NCBI GenBank assembly: GCA_019359035.1
Contig: JAHHIC010000055.1
Location: 1 to 64,000, forward strand
DNA length: 64,000 nt
Source: Scytonematopsis contorta HA4267-MV1
GTDB taxonomy: Bacteria > Cyanobacteriota > Cyanobacteriia > Cyanobacteriales > Nostocaceae
Direction: 5' to 3'
In this document: piece after piece, positions 33,590-43,235 of the stretch
How the letters are laid out: the number at the start of each line of letters is the position of its first letter
Position numbering within the stretch: the first letter of the stretch is position 1
Translations under genes and position numbers: made by a program
The notes under the pieces: model-generated
What the model saw: the letters and a program-made list of their open reading frames with translations, nothing else
The model's database searches: none
What the model was told of the DNA's origin: nothing

Positions 33590-34369
33590 TTACTCAGCTT
33601 CTTTAGGAGGAACTGAGGAATCATTGTCTGGTGGTATTACAGGTTCGGAAAACCTGTTTTTATTTCTTTTACGAGGAGGAGCCGAATTGTCTTGGCTAGA
33701 TTCTCGACTTGCAGGAAGTAGCGCTCTTTCTCGGAGAATATTCCTTGCTTCTGGGGGAGACTGACGGAACAAAAGCTCTAAATCGTTACCTGCTTTTCTA
33801 AAGATTTTTACTTGGCTGAATAAAAAAGCTTGAAACAGACGATAAAATGCCAAACTAGTAATAGCAACAACTAACCCTGCTGCCGTAGTAATTAGAGACT
33901 CCGCAATCCCCAGATTGACGCTCGCGGTGGCTGCTGTGCCTAAATCACCAATCTTTAATCCTCCGAGAGAGGTTATCAAGCCTAAAACTGTACCCAACAA
34001 TCCTAAGAGTGGTGCAAGAGCAATAACAGATTCCAAAACTTTATCGCCTCGTCGCATTCCGGATAATTCGTCTTCGGCAGATGCTTCTAATGCTAGCTTA
34101 AAGGTTTCTGCATCTGGGGAAGCTACTCTCAGTGGGGCATAAAGGAACCTTCCGATAGGTTGGTCTGTCGCTTGACGAGCAATTTCCATCGCATTTCCCC
34201 AATTATCTTGGGCTGCATCCAAAACACGGTCTACAATTTGCCTCTCTTGACTTAAAATTCTTAACCAGAACCACAAGCGCTCAAAAATTACACTCAAAGA
34301 CAAAACCGACAAAACAGCTAGCGGATACATTGCTGGTCCGCCTTTAGTAAATAAATTTAGGATATCCAT
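33590..34369 (-). CDS. exbB: ExbB/TolQ/MotA-type proton channel
   Basis: Forms the proton channel with ExbD. Three membrane helices are visible: about 12-32 (GPAMYPLAVLSVLSLSVIF), about 110-135 (VIALAPLLGLLGTVLGLITSL) and about 150-180 (GIAESLITTAAGLVVAITSLAFY), with the conserved LLGLLGTVxG and the E in IAESL. The C-terminal ~60 residues are charged and Pro-rich and not part of the core (RKRNKNRFSEPVIPPDN). At 259 aa this is a normal length. The ATG at 34369 starts MDILNLFTKGGPAMYPL, as typical. exbD follows. The TonB and receptor partners are not in the window. Confidence 0.95.
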   Translation of the reverse strand: MDILNLFTKGGPAMYPLAVLSVLSLSVIFERLWFWLRILSQERQIVDRVLDAAQDNWGNAMEIARQATDQPIGRFLYAPLRVASPDAETFKLALEASAEDELSGMRRGDKVLESVIALAPLLGLLGTVLGLITSLGGLKIGDLGTAATASVNLGIAESLITTAAGLVVAITSLAFYRLFQAFLFSQVKIFRKAGNDLELLFRQSPPEARNILRERALLPASRESSQDNSAPPRKRNKNRFSEPVIPPDNDSSVPPKEAE

Positions 34370-34586
34370 TGCTTTAGTTTTCCTCCCTCAATTCCTTTCA
34401 CAACAAACCTTATTGATTTTCAGTCTAGAGTATGGACACACAACTTCAGACTTTGTGCTGATTACCAGTTGGTAAACATCGACGACAATTTGGAAGTAGT
34501 AGATTCCAAACTCGTGAGGGCGGTTATTCCCACAGGAAGTTTAGGGCATATTCTGACAAAATTAAAGGTAATTGGAGGTTAAACAT

Positions 34587-34928
34587 ATGAAATTCTCGAT
34601 TCAAGCAATTTACAACTGGTATCGTGGTCTACTACGTAATCCTAAATACCGTTGGTGGGTAATTTTAGGAACAATGTTATATTTCATCAGTCCATTTGAT
34701 ATTGCCCCTGACTTTCTGCCCATTGTAGGGGAAATTGACGACGTTTTTCTGTTAACGTTGCTAGTTACAGAAGTGTCTGGTTTAGTTATTGAAGGTTTTA
34801 AAGCACGTAGTAATAGTAGTAATATTAACGATGAGAGCGTAAATGTGGATGCCAGCAATCCTAGTTCCCCAGAAAACGCGAACCCATCTTCTACCACCGT
34901 TGACGTTGATGCCGTTCCTATTAAGTAA
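34587..34928 (+). CDS. YkvA family (DUF1232) membrane protein
   Basis: A small protein with the DUF1232 core: NPKYRWWVILGTMLYFISPFDIAPDFLPIVGEIDDVFLL, in which the motif SPFDxxPDFLPxxGxxDD is the family signature; one or two membrane helices flank it. Residues after about 78 are Asn/Ser-rich and disordered. The function of the family is unknown. ATG at 34587 is chosen: GGAGG (34574-34578) lies eight bases before it, whereas the in-frame TTG at 34572 overlaps that site. The protein is then 113 aa. The upstream ExbB/ExbD pair is divergent. Confidence 0.85.
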   Translation: MKFSIQAIYNWYRGLLRNPKYRWWVILGTMLYFISPFDIAPDFLPIVGEIDDVFLLTLLVTEVSGLVIEGFKARSNSSNINDESVNVDASNPSSPENANPSSTTVDVDAVPIK

Positions 34929-35385
34929 TTTTTAATAAAATTTCTAGCTATCTTAAATATTAAGAACCCTCGTGATTCTCGTCTGTTTCCAACACCAGTG
35001 ATTTGCGAGGGATATTTTTTGGTGATATATTTTACACTAACGGTTATGTAGAGACGCGATTTATCGCGTCTTTCTATATATCGCGTCTTTCTATTATATA
35101 TCGCGTCTTTCTATATATCGCGTCTCTATTGCCAAGGATATTTTTCAGTTTTACACACATGTAATAATGATATATTTTACACTGACGGTTATGTAGAGAC
35201 GCGATTAATCGCGTCTCTACTATATATCGCGTCTTTACTATATATCGCGTCTCTATTGCCAGGGATATTTTTCAGTTTTACACATATGTAATAATGATAT
35301 ATTTTACACTGGCGGTTATGTAGAGACGCGATTAATCGCGTCTCTACGTATGTTGTTATGCGGTTCAATATATTTTAATTTTTAT
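34929..35385. repeat. Three direct repeats carrying GAGACGCGAT palindromes
   Basis: Between YkvA and the nucleotidyltransferase. The block TGATATATTTTACACT-N-ACGGTTATGTAGAGACGCGAT...ATCGCGTCTC recurs at about 35021, 35166 and 35295. The second and third end in perfect palindromes; the first is followed by extra TCGCGTCTTTCTATATA half units. CCCTCG (34967-34972) and CGAGGG (35006-35011) before ATATTTTTT may terminate the YkvA gene. Confidence 0.75.
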
Positions 35386-36186
35386 ATGATTAATAATCTA
35401 GAAAAAAATAAGCGTCCAATTATAGGACTGCTTCCAGCAGGTGGACGAGCAACAAGAATTTCTCCTTTACCTTTAAGTAAAGAATTGTATCCTATCGGAC
35501 TTGATGTATGGGGTAATGAATCTAACTTGCGACCAAAGGTAGTTTCCCACTATTTACTAGAAAAAATGCAGTTAGTGGGGATTGAAACAGCTTATTTTAT
35601 ACTTCGTCCTGGTAAATGGGATATTCCAGCATATTTTGGTGATGGCACAATGCTATCTATGAATTTAGGGTATTTGATAATGGGTTTACCCTATGGTGTT
35701 CCTTTTACTTTAGACCAAGCTTATCCTTTTGTTCGGGATGCGATTATTGCATTGGGTTTTCCAGATATTTTGTTTCAACCTGAAGATGCTTTTGGTCGAA
35801 TATTGACAAGACTTGATAGTAGTAACGCTGATGTAGTTTTAGGATTATTTCCTTGTGACCATCCTGAAAAAGCGGGAATGGTGGATTTTGATACTACGGG
35901 ACGAGTCCACACAATTATTGAAAAAGTGAAAGAATGTAATTTAAGTTACATGTGGGGTATGGCAGTTTGGACACCTGCTTTTACAGAGTTTTTGCACAAA
36001 AAAATTGAATGCTTCAAAACTAAAGATAATTTGCCAGAATTGCCAGAGTTGAAATTAAGTGATGTTTTTCAAGATGGGATTGATAACGGTTTACATATAG
36101 AAGCCGAAATACTTCCTGATGCTAGCTATATTGATATTGGGACTCCAGAAGATTTAGTACATGCGGTGCGAAAGTTTTTTATTTAG
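35386..36186 (+). CDS. Sugar nucleotidyltransferase (NTP_transferase family)
   Basis: A nucleotidyltransferase of the glucose-1-phosphate thymidylyl/uridylyltransferase type, which activates a sugar phosphate with an NTP. The nucleotide-binding start PIIGLLPAGGRATRISPLPLSKELYPIG is close to the family's GxGxRxxPxTxxxxKxLxPI. LGLFPCDHPEKAGMVDFD and YIDIGTPEDLVHAVR are the metal and end motifs. It lacks the left-handed beta-helix of bifunctional GlmU-type enzymes. ATG at 35386 is preferred; an ATG at 35350 lies at the repeat's edge and adds 12 residues. The next gene, a hexapeptide acyltransferase, may act in the same sugar or polysaccharide pathway. Substrate unassigned. Confidence 0.82.
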   Translation: MINNLEKNKRPIIGLLPAGGRATRISPLPLSKELYPIGLDVWGNESNLRPKVVSHYLLEKMQLVGIETAYFILRPGKWDIPAYFGDGTMLSMNLGYLIMGLPYGVPFTLDQAYPFVRDAIIALGFPDILFQPEDAFGRILTRLDSSNADVVLGLFPCDHPEKAGMVDFDTTGRVHTIIEKVKECNLSYMWGMAVWTPAFTEFLHKKIECFKTKDNLPELPELKLSDVFQDGIDNGLHIEAEILPDASYIDIGTPEDLVHAVRKFFI

Positions 36187-36388
36187 GGAGTGGGGAGTAA
36201 ACAATTCAAAATTTACAATTCAAAATTCAAAATTGCGAATTTCTAATAGGGAGTGGGAAACTATAAGCTTTAAACAGAGAAAATTATTAAGAAAGTATAA
36301 TTAATTTCATATTTGGCAATCATTGTTGAACTTTTTACTCTAACTTCATGCATATTTGATATTAGTGAAGTCTCAGTGATTTATTATC

Positions 36389-37105
36389 ATGGGTATCGAA
36401 CAATCTACTTTTCAATTAATGCGAGATTACGGTAAGGAGTACCTTTTAACAGGAATTTTGGCAGGAATTCCTACTCCTATCGGGAAGATGATAAGAAACT
36501 TTTTATACCGCTTTATTTTTGCGCGTGTTGGAAAATCTGTTTATATTCAACCGAATGTCAGGTTTATTGGTACATCCAAAATCGAAATTGGTAACTATGT
36601 GCGCGTTTACAGCGGTAGTTATATTAGTAATCGAGGTGATGAAATTCGCTTTGCTGATAATGTATCAATTGACCACGGTGTAGATATCAGAGCTTGTGGA
36701 AATAACGGGGGTGATATAACTATTGGCGAACACAGTTATATAGGCCCTTATGTATGTATGGCTGGCCCTGGTTTTATTAGAATTGGTCGAGATTGTATGA
36801 TTGCCTCCCACTCTTCACTCTACGCGAACAATCATATTTTTACAGACCCACATCGACCCTTTAGAGAACAAGGTGTTACTACTAAAGGAATAGTTGTAGA
36901 AGACGATTGTTGGTTAGGAAGTGGAGTCAGAGTATTAGACGGAGTGACGATTGGACGCGGTAGTATTATTGGTGCGGGAGCAGTTGTAACTCGTAATATT
37001 CCACCTTACTCAGTTGCTGTTGGGGTTCCAGCAAAAGTAATTGGTGCGCGAGGATTAACAAACGAATCAAAACTTGATGCATTAACCATCGCACAATCAA
37101 ATTAA
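36389..37105 (+). CDS. Hexapeptide-repeat acyltransferase (LbH family)
   Basis: A left-handed beta-helix acetyl/acyltransferase of the WcaF/Maa type, 238 aa. Repeating hexapeptides are clear: VYIQPNVRFIGTSKIEIGNYVRVYSGSYIS, ITIGEHSYIGPYVCMAG, IRIGRDCMIASHSSLYANNH, IVVEDDCWLGSGVRVLDGVTIGRGSIIGAGAVVTRNIPPYSVAVGVPAKVIG. His in NHIF is the likely active base. Such enzymes modify sugars of exopolysaccharide or lipopolysaccharide with acetyl-CoA. It lies about 200 bp after the nucleotidyltransferase on the same strand, probably one cell-surface sugar locus. ATG at 36389 is clear. Confidence 0.88.
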   Translation: MGIEQSTFQLMRDYGKEYLLTGILAGIPTPIGKMIRNFLYRFIFARVGKSVYIQPNVRFIGTSKIEIGNYVRVYSGSYISNRGDEIRFADNVSIDHGVDIRACGNNGGDITIGEHSYIGPYVCMAGPGFIRIGRDCMIASHSSLYANNHIFTDPHRPFREQGVTTKGIVVEDDCWLGSGVRVLDGVTIGRGSIIGAGAVVTRNIPPYSVAVGVPAKVIGARGLTNESKLDALTIAQSN

Positions 37106-37155
37106 ATTAACTTAACTCTTGTGGGGTTTGGAACTCCCCACTCCCCACTCCCTAA

Positions 37156-40100
37156 TTAGCTGATAGCAGTAGCAAATTCTGTTAAGTAGCGGAAGGCTTT
37201 AACTACATAGCCAGCACAATCTTTAGGTGAAGTATTGTAAAATGCTCGCCAAGCTAAAGCTTTTTGTTCATCATAGTAATCCCCCGTTTGAGGGTGTTGT
37301 TCTAACCATGCTAACCTCACGGCATGACCAATTAATACATCTAAGACGATATATTCTTCAACTTGTAATTCCGGATTACTAGAAACTATTGTTCCTAATT
37401 CCATTAAGGTTTCAATATTTACTTGCCGATATTCTGGAGCCTCAATTTTATTTAATAAGTGTTCGATTCTTAAGGCAAAATTTCTTTCACCTGCAGTCAT
37501 TTCTGATATCATCAATTCGCTATCTAAACGATTACGACGTTCGAGTTTATCGCCAATAACTAAGCCTTTACAATGGTGCATTAACAGCCAAACTTGCTTG
37601 AAAAAGTCTTTCGGTACTCTTCCTGTAGCACCTTCAGCTTTGCGGAAACGTCGCCATCCTCCTGTTGGTACTTCTATATCCTCAATAATTTTAGGATTAA
37701 CAACCCAGAATATTTTGCTGTCTCTTTGTTTAATATGAAGTGACTCTTGTTGTTTTAATAAACTACTCATACCAGAATATTCAACCAATACCTGACGTAA
37801 GCGTGTTTTGACTTCAAATGGTGAAATTTGCATCAAATGTTCGTAAGCTTCGTCTTGAGTGGCATGAAGTTCCCGCGCTATTTCGCTAGTAATTAACAAA
37901 ATCAAATAACCGACTCGTAATGTTAGGAGTCCTTTAAACAACTCACGTTCCGATTTAATTAATATACTTAAATAAATCAGAATTTCTTGAGTTAAAACTC
38001 TGTCGCGTATATCCTCGCGACAAAATTGGTTAATTTTATCAATGATTTCCGTGTGTGAGAGAGGTACTGTAATAAGTGATGCTTCTGTATAAGCTTTCCC
38101 TACAGAAATTTGCTTACCTCTGACCAAAATACTCGTAACTACATCTGACATACTAATGTCTGCCATTTGTAGTAATCCTGCCGCACGACGTACCACTCCC
38201 CAAATAGCCGAATCCCCTGCTTTGGTATATACTTCGTCGAGTAAATCTGCTACTGTGACTGGACATCCTGGCCCACCAAAGCCTGTATCAAATTCTAGCC
38301 CTTGCAAGCGAGTTAAAGTTTGCAGCAGCTCAATTTGTTCGTAAAGATTTTCTGAGGCTTGTAGGTAAGATAATAATGCTCCCAGGTTGGTTTCGCATTC
38401 CATTTGAAACTCTTGGGTGTGTTCCAACGGCCAGCTTTTACCTGGATGATATCCTAGGTAACAGCAATGCAGTGTCGCATTTTTCACCGACATCTCAAAA
38501 AATTCTTCTTTGGCAACAGTGTCAACTCGCTCAATAGCCGCAGTCAACATTAACTGATTAATTTTTCCTAATTTTACCCGCACACCATTACAGATACCAT
38601 CTTTGAGTTCTTGCATTAAGTCTAGTAATGCCGAGCTACCCGTCTCTAACATTGTGTGGGTCAACATTAAAGTTAATGTGGGTCGTCCTAGTTCGCTCCA
38701 GTATTTATGAATATAAGCAAGTTCGCTTCTAACTTGGTCTACCAAAAAATGGTAGTCAAGGGTTAAGTAAAATTGCTGTGAATCTAGAAATGCAGGTAAA
38801 AATACTACAGTTTCATCCCCAACGCGATAAACTCTGGATGTGGTTAAACTACGAGGACGCCGTGATGGACGACCAGTTAAACCCAATTTATCATTACGTC
38901 CAATTTCTGAATAAAGCGTGATTAAATCATCTGCTTGACGAATTTTTATTGGCTCAATTTGCTGAGGTGTTTGAGTCGCAATACCGTAAACATCTAGTTT
39001 TGCTTGTAAATTTTCGTCTTCAGCCAGCAATGCTATTTGTACCAAGTTTTCTCGCTGTCGGCACATACTTAGGTGTCTTCCTAGAGGGTCTATATCTCCT
39101 ACAGCTAATAACCCCTCACTGAGCATTTCTCCCAAAAAATACAGGCTTTGTGCCCATACCAAAGGTATATTTTCGTTCGGTAAGCGTTTTTGGGTATGGG
39201 GTGCTAATTTCTCAGCTTCGATGCTTTCTTCTGGTACATAATAAACTTCAGGTAATAAGAGTATTCCATCTTGTTCTATTAACAAGGACTCTAAAAGCTC
39301 TTTGTATTCCTTTGTTTGTTGGGAATCGCCACGAAATAAGCCATCCAGCAGTAAATAAGTGAAAAATAATGGCCATTCACACTCAATATTTTCAAATTGT
39401 TTCAGTTCCCAAGGTTCGTAGTGCAATCGCTTGGTGTCTTCTAGAACTGTTTGATGTCCGTCGCGCAAAAAGCGCTTACAACCGTATTTTCCTTGCAACT
39501 TGTTAATAATGTCGTTGCGAGTACGGTCGCGTAATTTTTGGTCTTCGACAGCGAAAGCTGGATAGCTAATTACACTTAGTAATGCAGCATCAATTTCTTT
39601 TGAGCCAGACTCTCTGGGTAGCAAAGACTCTAAGGTTATGCGAGTACGAGCAATTTCATCTGGTAGAGCGTGAATTACCGAAGCCTGACTTCCACCACGT
39701 ACCCCAAATAAATCAAGTCCGTTAACCGCTTCCAACGCGGCTTTTGCCATACCAACGGAACTGGCGTTTAATTCTGGGTTTCCGTGATTAATTTTATTAC
39801 CCCGCTCCCAAATCCCGTAATCGGGGGTACGGTAAGCGCGTCCAATATAGTAAACTAAGTTCTGGACGAAATTAACCTCGTCCAATGTAAAAATAATTTG
39901 TAATCCACTGGCGGTCATTTGCGCCAACATTAGTATATATATGGATGTGGCATCAAGTTGTAAATGCCCCCATTCATCGTCACCAACAACTACATCACCA
40001 GTTGTTGTGTTGTATTTTGCGTGTAAAGCATCTAATGGTGCTTGTGTTTCTTTAAAAGATTCAACTTTCGCAGCTTGTCGCATCATCGAGAACAATAATC

Positions 40101-40368
40101 CTCGCATCAACTTGACAACACTGTGTTCTAGTTCATAGGTGCGTCCGTTATCATCATCCAGCTTACGATAAGCTAACCCTAAGCCCCAAACAGCCAAAAT
40201 ACTATAAACGTTGTCCCGTACCCAAGCATCTGTATAATCACCGTGAGCATTTACTGCTGTACTAGCAGGGAGTAAACCAGTAATTGGATTTTGGCGTGTT
40301 AAAATAATTGTTTTTATTTGCTGGTAGTAATAATCAAGGCGATTTCGCATTTGGCTAGCCGTTTTCAT
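37156..40368 (-). CDS. GH15-like / phosphorylase kinase regulatory subunit-like protein, 1070 aa
   Basis: A large soluble protein. The N-terminal half resembles GH15 glucoamylases and, more closely in style, the alpha/beta regulatory subunits of phosphorylase kinase: RQNPITGLLPASTAVNAHGDYTDAWVRDNVYSILAVWGL, DEWGHLQLDATSIYILMLAQM, YGIWERGNKINHGNPELNASSVGMAKAALEAVNGLDLFG, then PLVWAQSLYFLGEMLSEGLL. The C-terminal half is helical with WRRFRKAEGATGRVPKDFFKQVWLLMHHCKGLVIGDK. The pattern matches long cyanobacterial proteins annotated as glycoside hydrolase family 15. Whether it hydrolyses glucans or regulates glycogen phosphorylase is unknown; the cyanobacterium needs neither by default. ATG at 40368. 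Stops just before a CCCCACT repeat at 37131-37153. Confidence 0.85.
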   Translation of the reverse strand: MKTASQMRNRLDYYYQQIKTIILTRQNPITGLLPASTAVNAHGDYTDAWVRDNVYSILAVWGLGLAYRKLDDDNGRTYELEHSVVKLMRGLLFSMMRQAAKVESFKETQAPLDALHAKYNTTTGDVVVGDDEWGHLQLDATSIYILMLAQMTASGLQIIFTLDEVNFVQNLVYYIGRAYRTPDYGIWERGNKINHGNPELNASSVGMAKAALEAVNGLDLFGVRGGSQASVIHALPDEIARTRITLESLLPRESGSKEIDAALLSVISYPAFAVEDQKLRDRTRNDIINKLQGKYGCKRFLRDGHQTVLEDTKRLHYEPWELKQFENIECEWPLFFTYLLLDGLFRGDSQQTKEYKELLESLLIEQDGILLLPEVYYVPEESIEAEKLAPHTQKRLPNENIPLVWAQSLYFLGEMLSEGLLAVGDIDPLGRHLSMCRQRENLVQIALLAEDENLQAKLDVYGIATQTPQQIEPIKIRQADDLITLYSEIGRNDKLGLTGRPSRRPRSLTTSRVYRVGDETVVFLPAFLDSQQFYLTLDYHFLVDQVRSELAYIHKYWSELGRPTLTLMLTHTMLETGSSALLDLMQELKDGICNGVRVKLGKINQLMLTAAIERVDTVAKEEFFEMSVKNATLHCCYLGYHPGKSWPLEHTQEFQMECETNLGALLSYLQASENLYEQIELLQTLTRLQGLEFDTGFGGPGCPVTVADLLDEVYTKAGDSAIWGVVRRAAGLLQMADISMSDVVTSILVRGKQISVGKAYTEASLITVPLSHTEIIDKINQFCREDIRDRVLTQEILIYLSILIKSERELFKGLLTLRVGYLILLITSEIARELHATQDEAYEHLMQISPFEVKTRLRQVLVEYSGMSSLLKQQESLHIKQRDSKIFWVVNPKIIEDIEVPTGGWRRFRKAEGATGRVPKDFFKQVWLLMHHCKGLVIGDKLERRNRLDSELMISEMTAGERNFALRIEHLLNKIEAPEYRQVNIETLMELGTIVSSNPELQVEEYIVLDVLIGHAVRLAWLEQHPQTGDYYDEQKALAWRAFYNTSPKDCAGYVVKAFRYLTEFATAIS

Positions 40369-41489
40369 GATATTATTTATAGTCTATTACTGGGTTTGTA
40401 CTTAATAATCCTGTAACGCTGAAATTTAATTGTATTGACAGTAAATGCGCTGGCAATAATGTCAATTGTTATCTAGTTTTAATAATTCCGCGTTATTACG
40501 GATTAAAAAAAAGTCACTTGACATTTTAACTTATCTTCAACTACCAATTATAAAGTATGTTGGACTCATAATTTATTTTTAAGTATTTTCTCATACTTGT
40601 TATTTCTAAGTAAAATTCTGGATAATCAACACTAGGCTGATTAGTATTAATTACATTACAGGGTGTCAAAAATTAAAGCTTAGGAAAAATTAGATGCAAT
40701 ACTGAGGTTTACTTATGTCTATACAACTTAATAAGAATCATTCTCTATTGATTAACTATCCTATATCCTGGATACCAAAGCGAGTAATCCATACCCGGTA
40801 GTTTTTCCAAAAAAATATTCACATATTTGGATAAAGCTGCTATCCTTTTTATTTGAAGAGTCATTCACATGATTTTTCGTTGAACTTTAGTAAGTAACCC
40901 TTTGTCGCTTCGCCATTTGAAATTAAAGACGGTACAGAATCTATCTAGCTTCGTCCTTGGTTTATTCCTCAATGTAGAATCTTTTTCCAAAGGACATATC
41001 CATTCGATAAAACCCTTGCCGAATTTTTTAAGATTATAGTGAAGTGCTACCCTTAACAGCTTTGCAAAATGCTGGCTGAATCAATAGCTTGTGAATGCTA
41101 ATCGTGAAAATAGCCTTAAAATTCCATTTTGTTTATCAATGTCCGGTTGAAATTCAAATAAATTGCTCAACCTTGGTGTAACTTGGAGCGTAAACTTCTT
41201 GCTTCAAATTTAAATCGCTTTATACCTAGGTAGTAGTTTTTTGATGTTATCAGCATGACAAGCTACTTGTGGAGCCAATTTACTGTGATAAAAGGTGTGA
41301 ATAAGTTAGTTCTAGAAAGACAGGTGAGATTTATATTAAGCACAATATTGGGCACAAACAGTCCAAGTTAATTACATCTAGCTTAAGTATCATCACTTAT
41401 GTATCCCTTTCATCAGATGTAAAAAGGTTATTTTGTAGCTAATAAACATATTGGGTGTGTAAATTTCACAAATGACTTTGGCAATTCGC
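40369..41489. other. Long gene-poor region upstream of mgtE
   Basis: More than 1.1 kb with no convincing coding frame on either strand. Nothing resembling tRNA, RNase P RNA, tmRNA or 6S RNA was recognised, and no repeat family occurs. It could hide an unannotated RNA or decayed gene. Confidence 0.5.
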
Positions 41490-41517
41490 TTGACATTCGT
41501 GATGTGAGTAGTAAAAT
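41490..41517 (+). promoter_or_regulatory. Candidate mgtE promoter
   Basis: TTGACA (41490-41495), a 16-base spacer and TAAAAT (41512-41517): a near-consensus sigma-70 promoter. Start near 41524 gives a 5' leader of about 250 bases before the mgtE ATG at 41774. Confidence 0.55.
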
Positions 41518-41713
41518 CTACTCAAATACAAGTAATATCAGGAGCCTAAGTTAATCAGTAGTACGAAGTTTTCAGCAATTTCTCTACTGAGATAATACAT
41601 CTGCCGGATAAGACAATTTCAGGTTAGTATTATGACTTAGCGATGCCTTGATTGGTAATCGATGTTCAATTTGTAAATTTTTTATGGACAAAAGTCCACA
41701 AGATGGCAGTACC

Positions 41714-41769
41714 AACCTCCTCTGAACTGGCGAGCTAGTCTCCCAGCGCGGGGGAGACAATAGGAGGTT
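41714..41769 (+). promoter_or_regulatory. Structured leader hiding the mgtE ribosome site
   Basis: AACCTCCT (41714-41721) is perfectly complementary to AGGAGGTT (41762-41769), which contains the Shine-Dalgarno AGGAGG four bases before the ATG. Inside lies a second perfect stem, GTCTCCC (41738-41744) with GGGAGAC (41752-41758). Folding would block translation. The M-box consensus was looked for and not found. Candidate cis-regulatory RNA, possibly sensing magnesium. Confidence 0.55.
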
Positions 41770-41773
41770 TATT

Positions 41774-43141
41774 ATGCTCATTCAGGATGTTCGCAATTCT
41801 GTTATCAACATTGCTGACTTTAATCAGTTCAAACTGAACCAACTCAAATTAGATTTGAGTCATGAATTACCAGTTGACGTTAGCGAATTTATAGAAGATT
41901 TGCCCCAGCAGCAACGGGCAATTGTCTTCCGTTTACTCAATAAAAGTCAGGCAATTGAGGTATTTGAATATCTACCCCCAGAAGTTCAAGAAGAATTAAT
42001 AAATTCACTGCATGATGTGCAAATCGCACAAATTGTAGAAGCCATGAGTCCGGATGACCGGGCTGAATTGTTTGATGAATTGCCTCCTAAAGTTGTTAAA
42101 CGGTTATTACAAGAACTAAGCCCCGAACAGCGACAAGCGACTTCAACTATTCTTGGTTATCCAGAAGGTACTGCTGGAAGGGTAATGACTACCGAGTATG
42201 TTCGTTTGCAGCAGGGTTTAACTGTCGAACAAGCTTTAGACAAAATTCGCCGTCAAGACAAAGATAAAGAGACTATTTATTACGCTTATATTACCGATGA
42301 CAATCGCAAGCTATTGCGTGTCGTTTCACTACGGCAACTGATTTGTTCTCTCCCCGATGTTTTAGTCCGCGATATTGCTAGCGAAGTCGTCATTAAAGTA
42401 AATACTGAAACTCCTCAAGAAAGCGTTGCTCAAGCGATGAAACGCTATGACTTAATTGCTATTCCGGTTGTTGACCGAGAAGACCGATTAGTGGGGATTG
42501 TCACCATTGATGACGTTGTGGATATCTTAGAAGAAGAAGCCACAGAAGAAATCCAAAAGCTGGCTGGTGTTAGTGGTGATGAGGAAGCTTTATCTCCTCC
42601 AATGGTGACTCTCAGAAAGCGCTTACCTTGGTTACTAGCGATTATGGGGCTGTATATCGGAGCATCCAGTTCAATTGCCCCTTTTCAGTCTGTTATTTCA
42701 CAGGTTCCTGTACTCGCGGTAATTATGCCTTTGTTTTCTAATACAGGGGGTACTGTGGGTGTTCAAGCTTTAACTGTTACAATTCGCGGACTTGGTGTGG
42801 GTGAGGTTACGCCAAAAGATACTCTGAAAATTTTGCGTAAGGAATTGACCGCAGGTGCTGGTACAGCTACAGCTTTATGTATAGCTATGATATGTCTTTC
42901 CATGATTTGGGCTGCTCCTCAAGAACGCTGGGTTGCTTTTGTTGCTGGAGCTGTTATGGCTATTAATACTATTGTCGCTGTTACTTTGGGAACGTTTCTG
43001 CCAATGGTTTTGAAACGGTTAAGACTTGACCCGGCACTTGTTTGTGGACCTTTGGTGACGACTACTTTGGATGCTGTTGGTTTTGTGATTTTCTTGACGA
43101 TGGTTTCTACTGCTTTAAATGTTTTTCATTTGCCACATTAA
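41774..43141 (+). CDS. mgtE: Magnesium transporter MgtE
   Basis: A Mg2+ channel with cytoplasmic gate. The N-terminal domain (about 1-130; [58 protein letters not shown]) and a CBS pair (about 135-255; [46 protein letters not shown]) sense internal Mg2+. Then five membrane helices (about 280-455) with [19 protein letters not shown], the family's pore motif. At 455 aa it is complete. ATG at 41774 follows the strong AGGAGG. A terminator follows at 43153-43194. Upstream regulation by a folded leader is likely. Confidence 0.96.
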   Translation: MLIQDVRNSVINIADFNQFKLNQLKLDLSHELPVDVSEFIEDLPQQQRAIVFRLLNKSQAIEVFEYLPPEVQEELINSLHDVQIAQIVEAMSPDDRAELFDELPPKVVKRLLQELSPEQRQATSTILGYPEGTAGRVMTTEYVRLQQGLTVEQALDKIRRQDKDKETIYYAYITDDNRKLLRVVSLRQLICSLPDVLVRDIASEVVIKVNTETPQESVAQAMKRYDLIAIPVVDREDRLVGIVTIDDVVDILEEEATEEIQKLAGVSGDEEALSPPMVTLRKRLPWLLAIMGLYIGASSSIAPFQSVISQVPVLAVIMPLFSNTGGTVGVQALTVTIRGLGVGEVTPKDTLKILRKELTAGAGTATALCIAMICLSMIWAAPQERWVAFVAGAVMAINTIVAVTLGTFLPMVLKRLRLDPALVCGPLVTTTLDAVGFVIFLTMVSTALNVFHLPH

Positions 43142-43152
43142 GCGAAAATTAA

Positions 43153-43194
43153 GAAATCTGGTATTGTTGGAATTGCCAGATTTCTCAATTTTTT
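43153..43194 (+). terminator. Intrinsic terminator of mgtE
   Basis: GAAATCTGG (43153-43161) pairs perfectly with CCAGATTTC (43176-43184) across a 14-base loop, followed by TTTTTT at 43189-43194. Confidence 0.8.
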
Positions 43195-43235
43195 ACGAAC
43201 CGCCAAGATGCCAAGAGCGCCAAGAAAGGAAATTT

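Noticed and set aside
41524-41773. M-box magnesium riboswitch in the mgtE leader
   Set aside because: A GGCTCCT piece occurs only on the opposite strand (near 41541); the M-box consensus was not found on the mgtE strand.
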